Assembly: GCA_024280945.1 (NCBI GenBank)
Contig: JAMXLO010000057.1
Coordinates: 1-44,104 of the forward strand
Source: Acetobacteraceae bacterium
Lineage (GTDB): Bacteria; Pseudomonadota; Alphaproteobacteria; Acetobacterales; Acetobacteraceae
Direction of reading: 5' to 3'
DNA length: 44,104 bases
This document shows, piece by piece, positions 26,872-35,495 of the stretch (position 1 is its first letter; the number at the start of each line of letters is the position of its first letter). The notes beneath the pieces are model-generated. The model was not told where the DNA came from and ran no database searches. It saw only the letters and a program-made list of their open reading frames with translations. Both the position numbers and the translations under genes were made by a program.

Positions 26872-27183
26872 GGGATCGGAACAGCCCATGTAACAGATGA
26901 ATGTGCGGGGGGACAGAAAAGCCGTTTGAACAACTTGACCGCCAGGCGGACGGCATGTGCGGCGGATTGCTGAGCCAATAGCAACTGCAGCAGTCACATA
27001 CTTCCCTTCAACCCTCCAAAACGAAGGTTATTTCCATAGTCACCCGCTACTCCCTCGGTTTCGGCACTCGAGTTCACGCGGTTACGCCGTGTGCGAATAT
27101 GTTGCCGGGACACTTTTGCTGATGATCGGGAATAGGACCGGAACACCGGCGTCAACCCAACTATCAGGTCCGGGGAGCGTGCC
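26872..27183. other. Intergenic, no gene recognised
   Basis: About 310 bases between the ferritin-like and dienelactone-hydrolase relics. GGGGAG lies just before the start at 27184. Nothing else was identified. Confidence 0.4.
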
Positions 27184-28040
27184 ATGCCAGACGACATCCT
27201 GCCATTCGACAAGACGACAGGGCCAAGTCTGTCCCGCCGTAGTTTCGCCTTCGCAGTTGGCGCGGGTGCCGTTATTACCGCCTCTGCCGTGGCGGCCGAC
27301 GACCCGGTTGTTGAAACCGACGTGATGATCATGATGATGGACGGTGACTGTGACCCGGCGCTGTTCCACCCGTCAGGCAGTGGGAGCTGGGCAGCTGTCA
27401 TCTTCACCGACGCACTGGGGCTGCGTCCTGCGTTCCGCGAGATGTGACAACGTCTTGCTGCCGAGGGCTACACCGTTCTCGTCCCCAACCCGTTTTGCCG
27501 CACCCGCAAGGCGCCGGTGTGAGCGGGCCATTCGATTTCAGCAAGCCGGAGGATCGGGCCAAGCTGACCGAGCTCACGGCTCCGCTCACGAATGAGGTGA
27601 AGACCAGAGACGGCGCTGCTTACATTGCCTATCTGGACACGCTTGCTCAGGTGAGCCGTGCCAAGCCAATCGGCGTCTCTGGCTATTGCATGGGTGGATC
27701 CTACACAATGTTCACCGCTGCCGCGGTGCCTGACCGGGTCCGCGCGGCTGGCTCATTCCACGGCAGCAACTTGGTCACGGACAAGCCGGACAGTCCTCAC
27801 CTGCTGGCACCGAAGATCAAGGCCAGTTACTACTTCGCAATCGCGACCAATGACGATCAGCGGCAACCTGACGCGAAGGACAAGTTGCGGGACGCTTTCG
27901 CGGGCAAGCCGATCAAGATTGAGGTCTATCAGGATTGCCAACACGGTTGGTGCGTGAGTGATGGCAGGGTCTACAACAAGGCCGAAGCCGAGCGTGCCTA
28001 TGCCGAGTTGATTGCACTGTACGCCAAGACGTTGGTCTGA
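27184..28040 (+). pseudogene. Dienelactone hydrolase family protein, broken by a stop and a frameshift
   Basis: An alpha/beta hydrolase of the dienelactone-hydrolase family. The leader has a Tat motif (SLSRRSFAFAVGAGA). The first part reads VVETDVMIMMMDGDCDPALF and TDALGLRPAFREM, then an in-frame TGA at 27445, then QRLAAEGYTVLVPNPF in the same frame. A frameshift just before 27520 moves to GPFDFSKPEDRAKLTELTAP and SGYCMGGSYTMFTAAAVPDR, with the Cys nucleophile in GYCMGG. The Asp (ATNDDQ) and His (CQHGW) positions come later, and it ends at 28040. It would hydrolyse cyclic esters or similar substrates. Two independent lesions make it a likely true pseudogene. Confidence 0.82.
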
Positions 28041-29282
28041 TTAGTCTGTCTACGCCTTTTGCAGCGTGTCCACGCAATGTGATTAGGCGCAGCGAGCACG
28101 GAGCCTTCGTGCTCCGCCGCAGTGGCGGGAGCCTGCTGCGACCGATGGGCGGGGGCTTGGCCAAACTATTGCGCCCGGCGAAGTGCGGCTCTCAGCAGGT
28201 GCGTCGGGGACAACCGTCAGCCCCGTCCGCAGTTCGGTCCCAGAGAATGTTGGATCCCGGTTCCTTTTCCTGCTCCAGTCGGCTTCGCTCCCAAACATTC
28301 TCCGCCGCTTTCGGGACCGCGAAAAAGCCCCACTGCCGCAGGCATTCGTGAGAGAGGGTTGGGGCTTCGATGGCGGAACGTTCCGCAAAATCGCTCTCCG
28401 AACGCCGATTTCTCTCCGAAGCTTGAGGGTCGGCCATTTACTCTACAAGCTTTTCGCGGGTGGTCTGGGTGAGTTAGTTTCGTTCCCAAGCCGGAAAGTC
28501 GGTATCCCCTCCGCCCTTGTACTCCGCGATGGCTCTTGCAACGGCTGTTGACACGGCCCCACCATGCGCGACCAGCACTATTGTCCGAGCTGCTGAGGTC
28601 GACGACCCGCCATACCTATGATGCAAATCGCGGCGCTCCGGCGCATGTTCCCATCGTCAATCAGACGCTGGCGCAGTGGCTGATGGCAGCGGTGCGAATG
28701 GTCTCGTCCATTGGTCGGCTCCTCTTGGTTGAAGGGAGCCGAAACGCTCAGCCCGCACCGGGCCGCGCTCAATCGATGTGCATCAGCTGTGCGTCTACTC
28801 GGTGAGCAACACCCCGCACCCTTCCCGCGGAGCGGGTCCGTTCAACCACCCGACTCAGCCTATAGTGGTGGGACCACCTGCGGCAGCTCTGGAACTCGGA
28901 TCAGCCATTTCTCCCTCGGCCGGTGTGGGAGCTGTCAACGCGCAGACGAGCAATTGCACAGTCGGACACGCCTGATCTCCAGCCGGCGTGAGGAATTGGA
29001 CGCCCGCGGCGCGAGCGCAATATCGGCGTGTCCATTGGTTCGTTCAAAACGGGTGGCGGTTCAACTATCCCAAATCGCGTGGCTCTTGTGGCCATATCCG
29101 CAAGCAGAGTGCTCATCGTCCCTGGAGCCATTCACCACCCCGGACTCAGCATTGACACCGTCGGTGTCAGATCGAGTGGTATGCGCATAAAGCCGCGTCA
29201 GCTGCAGAACGCTCTCCGGTGCGACTGATTACTAAGCAGTCGTGGCTGGAATATGCTCGCCGGGTGACCGCCAGGTACGGCG
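28041..29282. other. 1.2 kb without a recognisable gene
   Basis: Open frames on both strands are short and Arg/Ser/Pro-rich. On the minus strand some pieces look protein-like in shifting frames: STLLADMATRATRFGIV (near 29100), ICIIGMAGRRPQQLG (near 28600) and TIVLVAHGGAVSTAVARAIA with EYKGGGDTDFPAWE-R-N-stop (28580-28475). These may be a heavily eroded gene. A faint resemblance to Asp/Glu/hydantoin racemases was noticed but is not secure. No RNA gene was recognised. Confidence 0.35.
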
Positions 29283-30269
29283 CTACACTTTCTTCGGTGA
29301 CCAACCATACGCCTTGGCAGTGGCACCACCCATCAGCATGGCCCGCTCGCTGGCGCTAAGGCGGTCAGTCTTCAGGAAAGGCTCCACCGCCTGCTCGTAG
29401 TTGACGACAGCGAACGCACGCGTCCAGTCGGTGCCCCACAGGCAGCGATCGAAACCCCAGGCGTCGAATATACGAGCAAGCGGGTCCCAGATGTCCGGGA
29501 ACGGATATGGCTCCTTTGACAGCGTGCAGGCTCCGGTGATCTTGATCACCGCATTCTTGCGCTTGGCAAGTTCCACCACCTTCGGAAGGTCCGCCCAAGG
29601 CTGCGGCGGCGCCGGGGGCACGGTCGGTTGTAGAATGGCCATATGGTCGATGATGAAGCGGGCATCGGGATGACGGTCGATCAGCTCGGTGCCTGCCTCA
29701 AGGTTGCCCCAAAAGAGAACGTTGATCGGAAAATCGTGCTGAACAGCGGCGCGCACGATCCGGTTGATGCCTGGGTCGTCGGCAGTGCGTTTCGCCTCCC
29801 TGGTCATGATGATGCGGATGCCGACCGTACCAGGTATCTTCTTCCATTCGGCGATAACGTCAGCGACCGCTGGATCGTCGGGGTTGACTGGCTTGACCAA
29901 CGCGAACCGGTCCGGGTGAGCTCGCCGTACGTCCACCGCATAACTGGCGTCATATTGGTACATCGAAAAGGGCGAGATATAGATCGCGCCGTCGACGCCA
30001 ACTTTGTCCATCGCCGCCACCATTTCGTCGCCGGTAACGTGTGCGGGCCAATTTGGCACGCTGTGCCAGGGTCGCTCCGGTGTGTTCGCCGCATAGGCAT
30101 GGACCTGGGCATCAATGATCGTCGTGTGAGAAGGCCCTTGCGGCCGCAGCTGCGCGTCGGCATGTGCTCCGCACAATAGCGCTGGTCCAGTGGTCGCCAG
30201 CCCCGCCGTCACCTGCAGCACGGTACGCCGGTTGATAAGCACGTCTCTACCGGTCAATTGATTGGCCAT
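29283..30269 (-). CDS. Amidohydrolase 2 family metal-dependent hydrolase, Tat-exported
   Basis: A 328-residue TIM-barrel hydrolase of the amidohydrolase-2 (ACMSD-like) family. ATG 30269 sits immediately after a GGAGGGAGGA run. The leader has a twin-Arg (INRRTVLQVTAGLATTG), so export by Tat is likely. The domain begins IIDAQVHAYAANTPERPW, with Asp and one His of the metal site. It includes MVAAMDKVGVDGAIYISPF, DPDDPAVADV-like repeats, RFIIDHMAI with a metal His, and CLWGTDWTRAFAV with the late Asp. Members decarboxylate or hydrolyse lactones and aromatic acids. It is divergent from the esterase at 30540, sharing a 270-base promoter region. Confidence 0.85.
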   Translation of the reverse strand: MANQLTGRDVLINRRTVLQVTAGLATTGPALLCGAHADAQLRPQGPSHTTIIDAQVHAYAANTPERPWHSVPNWPAHVTGDEMVAAMDKVGVDGAIYISPFSMYQYDASYAVDVRRAHPDRFALVKPVNPDDPAVADVIAEWKKIPGTVGIRIIMTREAKRTADDPGINRIVRAAVQHDFPINVLFWGNLEAGTELIDRHPDARFIIDHMAILQPTVPPAPPQPWADLPKVVELAKRKNAVIKITGACTLSKEPYPFPDIWDPLARIFDAWGFDRCLWGTDWTRAFAVVNYEQAVEPFLKTDRLSASERAMLMGGATAKAYGWSPKKV

Positions 30270-30319
30270 TCCTCCCTCCAAGCGTGTCCGCACTTCAACT
30301 CCTACGTATATTGGAGATT

Positions 30320-30337
30320 GCGGACCTTGTTCCGCAC
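30320..30337. promoter_or_regulatory. Inverted repeat in divergent promoter region, candidate operator
   Basis: TGCGGA-ccttgt-TCCGCA is a perfect 6-base inverted repeat with a 6-base spacer, 51 bases upstream of the amidohydrolase start and about 200 upstream of the esterase. The position suits a regulator of the divergent pair. No regulator gene is next to it, and the motif occurs only once as far as I can see. Confidence 0.3.
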
Positions 30338-30539
30338 AGGTCAAGGAAATCGGTACTCACGTGCAGTCGATCTCACCCCGGACTACTGGAGAAATCAGGC
30401 GAAAGGCTTTCTCGGCTTCGGTAATCACCGGTTGAGCAGATCGTTCCGCAGGTAGCCGTCATCGCTCGATGGAATCTTGTCGCCAACCAGTCGCAGCTTT
30501 ATCGTTTCGCCGGGCCTCGAACGGACGCAGCTGATATCC

Positions 30540-31493
30540 ATGAGCACCATAGCACTTGTCGACCCCGAATTGCGCGATGCGCTCGCGTTGTGGCCAGTGG
30601 AGCCGCTGACAGTCCATTCTCTGGCGCAACGCCGCGCCAACTTGCTCAAGGTCATCGGCGCCGTTCCCAAACCGGATCTGCCTGATATCACTGCCGATGA
30701 AATCCGGGTGCCCAGCGCGTTTGGCGCAAAGCCGATCCGTGTTGTGAGCTATCGCCCGGTCAAGTCCGACAACCCACTGCCGACGATTCTGCACGTCCAT
30801 GGTGGCGGCTTCGTAGCTGGCACCCCGGAGATGAAGGATGTCGAGAACAGGCTGCTCGCGTCGGATCTGAGATGCGCGATCTATTCGGTCGATTACCGCC
30901 TCGCAGCAGAGGCACCGCATCCAGCGCCGTTGGAGGACATCTACTCGGCGTTCGCTTGGCTGCACCAGAATGCCGATCAACTCGGGCTTGATCCCGCGCG
31001 TATCGGCATCAAGGGCGAAAGTGGGGGCGGCGGTTTAGCCGCGGCCGCCGTGCTCTACGCCCGCGACCATCAGGGGCCCAAATTAGCATTTCAACACCTG
31101 ATCTACCCGATGATCGACGACCGCACGGCTGTGCGCAAGGACCTGTATCCTCATGTTGGCGAATTCGTCTGGACGCAGCAGCACAACTATTTCGGCTGGC
31201 GTTCGCTGCTCGGCACGGAGCCGGGCTCTGCCGATGTTTCGCCTTACGCGGCAGCCTCGCGGGCAGCGGATGTGTCGGACTTGCCACCAACCTACATTTC
31301 GGTCGGTGGTCTTGATCTCTTCCTTGAAGAGAATATGACCTATGCGCATAGCTTGAGCCGTGCTGGCGTGCCCGTCGAGTTTCACATGTATCCGCGGGCG
31401 TATCACGGCTTCTATCAGGCAGCGAATGCTCGCGTGAGCCAGCAGGCTGAGCGCGACACTCGCGAAGCGCTACGACGCTTCTTACACGGATAG
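30540..31493 (+). CDS. Alpha/beta hydrolase, hormone-sensitive-lipase-type esterase
   Basis: A 317-residue esterase. The oxyanion-hole motif HGGGF (87-91) and nucleophile motif GESGGG (Ser161) mark the HSL branch. The other triad residues are probably Asp259 (GGLDLF) and His289 (YHGF). It starts with a cap region (MSTIALVDPELRDALALWPV...) and has no signal peptide, so it is cytoplasmic. ATG 30540 has no good ribosome site; a TTG at 30477 is in frame. The genes that follow on the same strand (LLM relic, SDR, MBL hydrolase) fit a short catabolic operon in which this enzyme opens an ester or lactone. Confidence 0.88.
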   Translation: MSTIALVDPELRDALALWPVEPLTVHSLAQRRANLLKVIGAVPKPDLPDITADEIRVPSAFGAKPIRVVSYRPVKSDNPLPTILHVHGGGFVAGTPEMKDVENRLLASDLRCAIYSVDYRLAAEAPHPAPLEDIYSAFAWLHQNADQLGLDPARIGIKGESGGGGLAAAAVLYARDHQGPKLAFQHLIYPMIDDRTAVRKDLYPHVGEFVWTQQHNYFGWRSLLGTEPGSADVSPYAAASRAADVSDLPPTYISVGGLDLFLEENMTYAHSLSRAGVPVEFHMYPRAYHGFYQAANARVSQQAERDTREALRRFLHG

Positions 31494-31731
31494 TTCAGTG
31501 ACAGGCTTTCCCCTGAGCAGCTGGCTTCGATTTCACCACCGGCATCCTTAGGATCGTGTCTTCAGCTTCCTGCCCTGAACCGAATACATCTGCGGCACTG
31601 CCGAACGTCGCTTGCAACCCCGCGCTTGCCCAATCAACCCGTTTGAGTTCCATCACTTCGCGGACTACCTTCACGGGTAATACCCGTCCCACGCGGCGAT
31701 AAGGGATGGGATATCGAGATGCGAGGACATC

Positions 31732-31878
31732 GTGAAGTTCATGCTTTTTGTGCTGCCCGCTGTTCCAGCTACGCTTGAGGAACAGGAGCGCCTGCGCCCA
31801 ATCGGACACGATCTCCTTGGCTACGGGCTCGCGATGGAAGGCCTGGCGCAGACGGAACAGATCGATCAACTCAAATAG
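31732..31878 (+). pseudogene. N-terminal relic of an LLM-class flavin-dependent oxidoreductase
   Basis: From a GTG at 31732 the frame reads KFMLFVLPAVPATLEEQERL and RPIGHDLLGYGLAMEGLA, stopping at 31876. The first 25 residues match the start of a common LLM monooxygenase type (KF-x-LFVLPT-x-PGTLEER-x-RLRPIG). The rest, about 300 residues, is missing. It lies 16 bases before the SDR start, so a deletion probably removed most of a gene that once sat in this operon. Confidence 0.65.
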
Positions 31879-31894
31879 AAGGTTTGCTTCGCAC

Positions 31895-32728
31895 ATGGAC
31901 ATCTCTGGCAAGACCGCCATCGTGACCGGTGCCGCTTCGGGCATCGGCCTTGGGATCGCGACGGCGTTGGCGGAAGCGGGCGCCAACGTTGTCATGGCTG
32001 ACATCCAGAAAGACGCGGTAGAACAAGCTGCGCATGGTCTTTCCGGCACGAACAAGCGGGTCATGCCGGTCAGGATCGATGTGACACAAGGGCAATCGGT
32101 CATCAATACCCTGGCGGAAGCCGAACGGAATTTCGGCAAGCTCCACATCGCTTGCAACAATGCCGGTGTGCCGATGCACGGTACACGGATGGTAGATGTG
32201 CCGCCCAGCGACTGGGAATTCGTGATCGGCGTAAACATCTGGGGGATCATCCACGGCATACGCCACTTCGTTCCCGCTATACTCAGGCACGGGGAAGAGG
32301 GGCATGTTGTCAATACCGCCTCAGTGGCCGGCTTCCAGAACCGTCGCGGCACCAAGCAGGCGCCGTATTCGATGAGCAAATATGCCGCCCTCTCATTGTC
32401 CGAAGCTTTGGAGCACGAGCTGGAAGGCACCAACGTTGGCGTCACAGTGCTCTGTCCGGGTCCGATCAATACGAATATTGCTCGTGGTGCCCGTAATCGA
32501 CCGGACCATATGGGTGGGCCACAGGTCCGAGCAAATGACGAGGCGATACTGGCCGAACGTCTTGCCGCCACGGGCCTCGACCCGAAGAAGGTTGGGGAGC
32601 GTGTGGTCGATGCAATCCGCACGAAGACGTTCTACGCGTTTGTCAGCGCGGTGCCGGCGGACGTTATCAAGGCCCGCCACCGCCGCATCGAAGAAGCTAT
32701 GAACAGTCCGTGGGTCACTCACTACTGA
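31895..32728 (+). CDS. Short-chain dehydrogenase/reductase (classical SDR)
   Basis: A 277-residue NAD(P)-dependent oxidoreductase. The cofactor motif TGAASGIG is at 11-18, the structural NNAG at 88-91, and the catalytic residues are Ser143, Tyr158 and Lys162 (YSMSK). The start ATG 31895 fits the beginning of the Rossmann fold (MDISGKTAIVTG); upstream in-frame codons belong to overlapping relic sequence. An Asp at the end of the second strand (VVMADI) favours NAD over NADP. The substrate is unknown. It lies 43 bases upstream of the MBL-fold gene on the same strand, so the two are probably co-transcribed. Confidence 0.9.
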   Translation: MDISGKTAIVTGAASGIGLGIATALAEAGANVVMADIQKDAVEQAAHGLSGTNKRVMPVRIDVTQGQSVINTLAEAERNFGKLHIACNNAGVPMHGTRMVDVPPSDWEFVIGVNIWGIIHGIRHFVPAILRHGEEGHVVNTASVAGFQNRRGTKQAPYSMSKYAALSLSEALEHELEGTNVGVTVLCPGPINTNIARGARNRPDHMGGPQVRANDEAILAERLAATGLDPKKVGERVVDAIRTKTFYAFVSAVPADVIKARHRRIEEAMNSPWVTHY

Positions 32729-32771
32729 GATTGATTCCTGGCAAGCCAAAGACGCTGAGGAGGAACCTGCA

Positions 32772-33662
32772 GTGAAAACGATCGAGATCGGCGAAGTCAC
32801 CATCGATGCTGTGATTGAACGCGAAGGGCCATGGCGGAGGCCGCAGGATTTCTTTCCGCTCTACGATGAGGCGACTTTCAAGCGGCATCTGCCGGTGATG
32901 GAGCCGGAGGTCTTCGATCCTGCGTCAGGCATGATGTTGATCACGTATCAGACTTTCGTCGTCCGGACGCCGCATTACACCATTCTGGTAGATACATGCA
33001 CGGGCGAAGACAAAGGACATCCGCCACCATTCGATTTTCCCGGCAAAGAGCGCTGGCGGAACGAACTGCTCGCTCTGGGGGTTCGCTACGATAAGATCGA
33101 TTACGTATTTTGTACTCATCTACATATCGACCATACAGGTTGGAATACGACTCTTCGAGATGGGCGCTGGGTGCCGACGTTTCCGAATGCGAAGTACGTG
33201 TTCCACAAGAGGGAATACGCGGCTTGGGAGGGCGAGCACGCAAGGGGCGCCAATCCTCCGGGCACTGTGTTCCGTGACAACTGCCTGCCGATTGTCGAAG
33301 CCGGGCAGGCCCTGCTCGTCGATGACGACTATGCCTTGGATGACACCGTCACGCTGACGCCGACGCCGGGCCACTCGCCCTGCCATTGCTGCGTCAATAT
33401 TTTCTCGCGCGGCCAGCGAGCGGTGGTCACCGGAGACATGATGCACCACGCGATCCAGTGTCGGGAGCTTGACTGGTCTCCGGGGGTTGACTGGGATCCG
33501 AAGCAGGCGGCGGTGTCACGCCGGCGGTTCCTATCATCCGTCGCGGATACCGACACGTTGCTCTTGCCAATCCATTTTCCGGCGCCAACCGCGGGGTTGG
33601 TGACCGCGGACGGCGATCGCTTTCACTATCGCTTCAAACGGGAGTGGGGATTTCAGGTCTAG
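32772..33662 (+). CDS. MBL-fold metallo-hydrolase (quorum-lactonase/AttM-like class)
   Basis: A 296-residue zinc-dependent hydrolase starting with GTG 32772 after GAGGAGG. The metal motif HLHIDH gives H116, H118, D120 and H121, with later ligands H201 (PGHSPCH), D222 (TGDMMHH) and H268 (PIHFP). The arrangement TxxHxHxDHTGW with a longer N-terminus (PEVFDPASGMMLITYQTFVV) is like the AttM/AiiA-related hydrolase branch, which includes N-acyl-homoserine lactonases. Many members act on other lactones or esters, so quorum quenching is only a possibility. There is no signal peptide. It is followed at once by a hairpin terminator candidate. Confidence 0.88.
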   Translation: MKTIEIGEVTIDAVIEREGPWRRPQDFFPLYDEATFKRHLPVMEPEVFDPASGMMLITYQTFVVRTPHYTILVDTCTGEDKGHPPPFDFPGKERWRNELLALGVRYDKIDYVFCTHLHIDHTGWNTTLRDGRWVPTFPNAKYVFHKREYAAWEGEHARGANPPGTVFRDNCLPIVEAGQALLVDDDYALDDTVTLTPTPGHSPCHCCVNIFSRGQRAVVTGDMMHHAIQCRELDWSPGVDWDPKQAAVSRRRFLSSVADTDTLLLPIHFPAPTAGLVTADGDRFHYRFKREWGFQV

Positions 33663-33680
33663 CAATCCGATGCGCTCAGT

Positions 33681-33706
33681 GGGGTGGTCTTCACCCTCAC
33701 CACCCC
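33681..33706 (+). terminator. Hairpin after the SDR-MBL operon
   Basis: GGGGTGGT pairs perfectly with ACCACCCC across a 10-base loop, 18 bases after the MBL stop codon. It is followed by gcaattt, with only a short T run, so termination may be weak or Rho-assisted. Confidence 0.5.
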
Positions 33707-33920
33707 GCAATTTCACGCGGCTAACTTAATCCACGGCCTTGGCAACAAAAACTGCTTGTGTGCCGCTCATGCTCGAGTGCAGCAGCCTTGCTGCACGGAA
33801 CTGGACTCCCGCGCGATGCCGCGGGGTGAAGAGTGCGAAAAGAAGTGACCGCGGCGCACGAACCAGCTGGCACCCTATTCCACCAAAGTAAGTCAAAGCC
33901 AAAATTGCGTGCCGACGACA

Positions 33921-35495
33921 TCAAGCGCGCCGGACATTCCACATGTAAGCGGCATTTCCCTCGATCGCACCCGATAGATAGGTCCTATACGCGGTACGGA
34001 TCTGGAACTGCCCGCACAGCACGAACGGCACCTGATCTATCGCACGTGCATGAATAGCTGCGGCGGCTGCGGTCCGGGCTTCTGGCGTCGTTGCAACCAT
34101 CCATTCTCTGCTCAGTTGCTCGATCTTCTCGTCTTCAAACCACCCGGCCCACGCCTTTTGCCCGAGGCCGCGGATGGCAAAATGCTCGACCGGCGTGCTG
34201 ATAATGGTGGAGGCGGCCCATGTGTGAAATATTGACCAACCACCTTTCTCAACGGGCTCGCGCAGGGCCCGTCGGTTGGTCAAGGTCGCCCAGTCCGTGG
34301 CTGCAAGTTCGGCATTCATCCCCAATTTCTTGAGGAGGTCATAGGTGATTTCGCCCATAGGTCCGATCGTCGGAACATCAGACGGGCTTAGGATGACGAC
34401 TTTTTCGCCGTCATATCCGGCCGCTTTTAGCATCGCGCGCGCTTTGTCCATGTTGTTTTGCATGGCTTCTGCGCCGATCTCCTGACCATAAGGGGTGCCA
34501 CAGGGGAACATCGCCTTGCACCCCGTATAGGCGGTCGCGTCGTTACCAGTGATCGACGCCATGTAGTCGGACTGATCAACCGCCATCATCACAGCACGTC
34601 GTATCACGACATTGTTGAAAGGTGGGTTCATATGATTGAAGCGCAGGATGCCGTTGAAGCCTCCAGGGTTCGCACTACCAATGTGTATGTCCTTATTCTT
34701 TCGCAACTGAGGGATGAGATCCGGCTGCACCTGCTCATACCAGTCAACCTCACCTGAAGTCAGCGCTGCAGCGGCAGTCGCCGGCTCCGGAATGGTCGGC
34801 CACTCCATTCTATCGAAATAGGCGATCTTCCCTCCCGAGGTAAAATCGGCTTTCTCCGGTCGCGGCACATAGTCCATGAACTTGCTATAGCTCGCAAAGG
34901 AGCCGGGAGCGAATTCGCCTAGGTTGAACTTGTACGGGCCTGATCCTGTCGGGTCGGTGATCTGCTTATAGGGATCTGTTCGGGCGATATGTTCCGGCAC
35001 CATAAACGGGAATGAGGCGCTACCACGCGCGATGGCTTCCAGAAAGATCGGAACCGGCCTGGAGAATGCGATCCGCATCGTCCGATCATCCTTGACGCTC
35101 CAGTCGTCGATGAACTGCGCAATCGTTTGCCCAAAGGTCTCCCGTCCCGCCCATCGCTTCAGGCTCTGGAGACAATCCTGTGCCCGCACAGGCTCGCCGT
35201 TGTGGAATTTCAGACCTTCGCGCAGCGTGATCTCGCAGATCCTTCCATCGTCGGACAAGGTATGGCCTTCTGCCATCTGCGGTTTGATCTCGCCCTTGCT
35301 GTTCATACCGAAGAGGGAGTCGTACACCGCCCAGCCGTGATTGGTGGTCACAAGGGATGTATTGAAGATCGTGTCGAGAGAATATAGTGACGTAAGTGGG
35401 ACGACCTTGAGCGTCCGCTCCCGGCGCGTCTGCGCATGAATAGCGGGCGCTGCCAGCACGGAAGCGGCACCATAAAGGAAATAGCGTCGGCGCAT
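33921..35495 (-). CDS. Peptide-type ABC substrate-binding protein (family 5)
   Basis: A 524-residue extracellular binding protein. ATG 35495 has GAGAAGG ten bases upstream and gives a signal peptide (MRRRYFLYGAASVLAAPAIH) ending near HAQ. Family-5 segments are MAEGHTLSDDGRICEITLRE, GLKFHNGEPVRAQDCLQSLK and RWAGRETFGQ, then NPPFNNVVIRRAVMMAVDQS. It differs from the family-5 protein at 20765, which is longer and Tat-exported. No permease or ATPase genes are near. In-frame ATGs at 35525 and 35546 would add a polar leader and are less likely. Confidence 0.87.
   Translation of the reverse strand: MRRRYFLYGAASVLAAPAIHAQTRRERTLKVVPLTSLYSLDTIFNTSLVTTNHGWAVYDSLFGMNSKGEIKPQMAEGHTLSDDGRICEITLREGLKFHNGEPVRAQDCLQSLKRWAGRETFGQTIAQFIDDWSVKDDRTMRIAFSRPVPIFLEAIARGSASFPFMVPEHIARTDPYKQITDPTGSGPYKFNLGEFAPGSFASYSKFMDYVPRPEKADFTSGGKIAYFDRMEWPTIPEPATAAAALTSGEVDWYEQVQPDLIPQLRKNKDIHIGSANPGGFNGILRFNHMNPPFNNVVIRRAVMMAVDQSDYMASITGNDATAYTGCKAMFPCGTPYGQEIGAEAMQNNMDKARAMLKAAGYDGEKVVILSPSDVPTIGPMGEITYDLLKKLGMNAELAATDWATLTNRRALREPVEKGGWSIFHTWAASTIISTPVEHFAIRGLGQKAWAGWFEDEKIEQLSREWMVATTPEARTAAAAAIHARAIDQVPFVLCGQFQIRTAYRTYLSGAIEGNAAYMWNVRRA

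Noticed and set aside
27445-27447. In-frame TGA in the dienelactone hydrolase as a selenocysteine codon
   Set aside because: It is not at a catalytic position (the Cys nucleophile lies later in GYCMGG), no SECIS-like hairpin was seen, and a frameshift follows.
31495-32622. 375-residue minus-strand open frame opposite the SDR gene
   Set aside because: It covers the SDR, whose motifs are unambiguous. Only the last 80 residues (31495-31735) look protein-like, and they matched no family.
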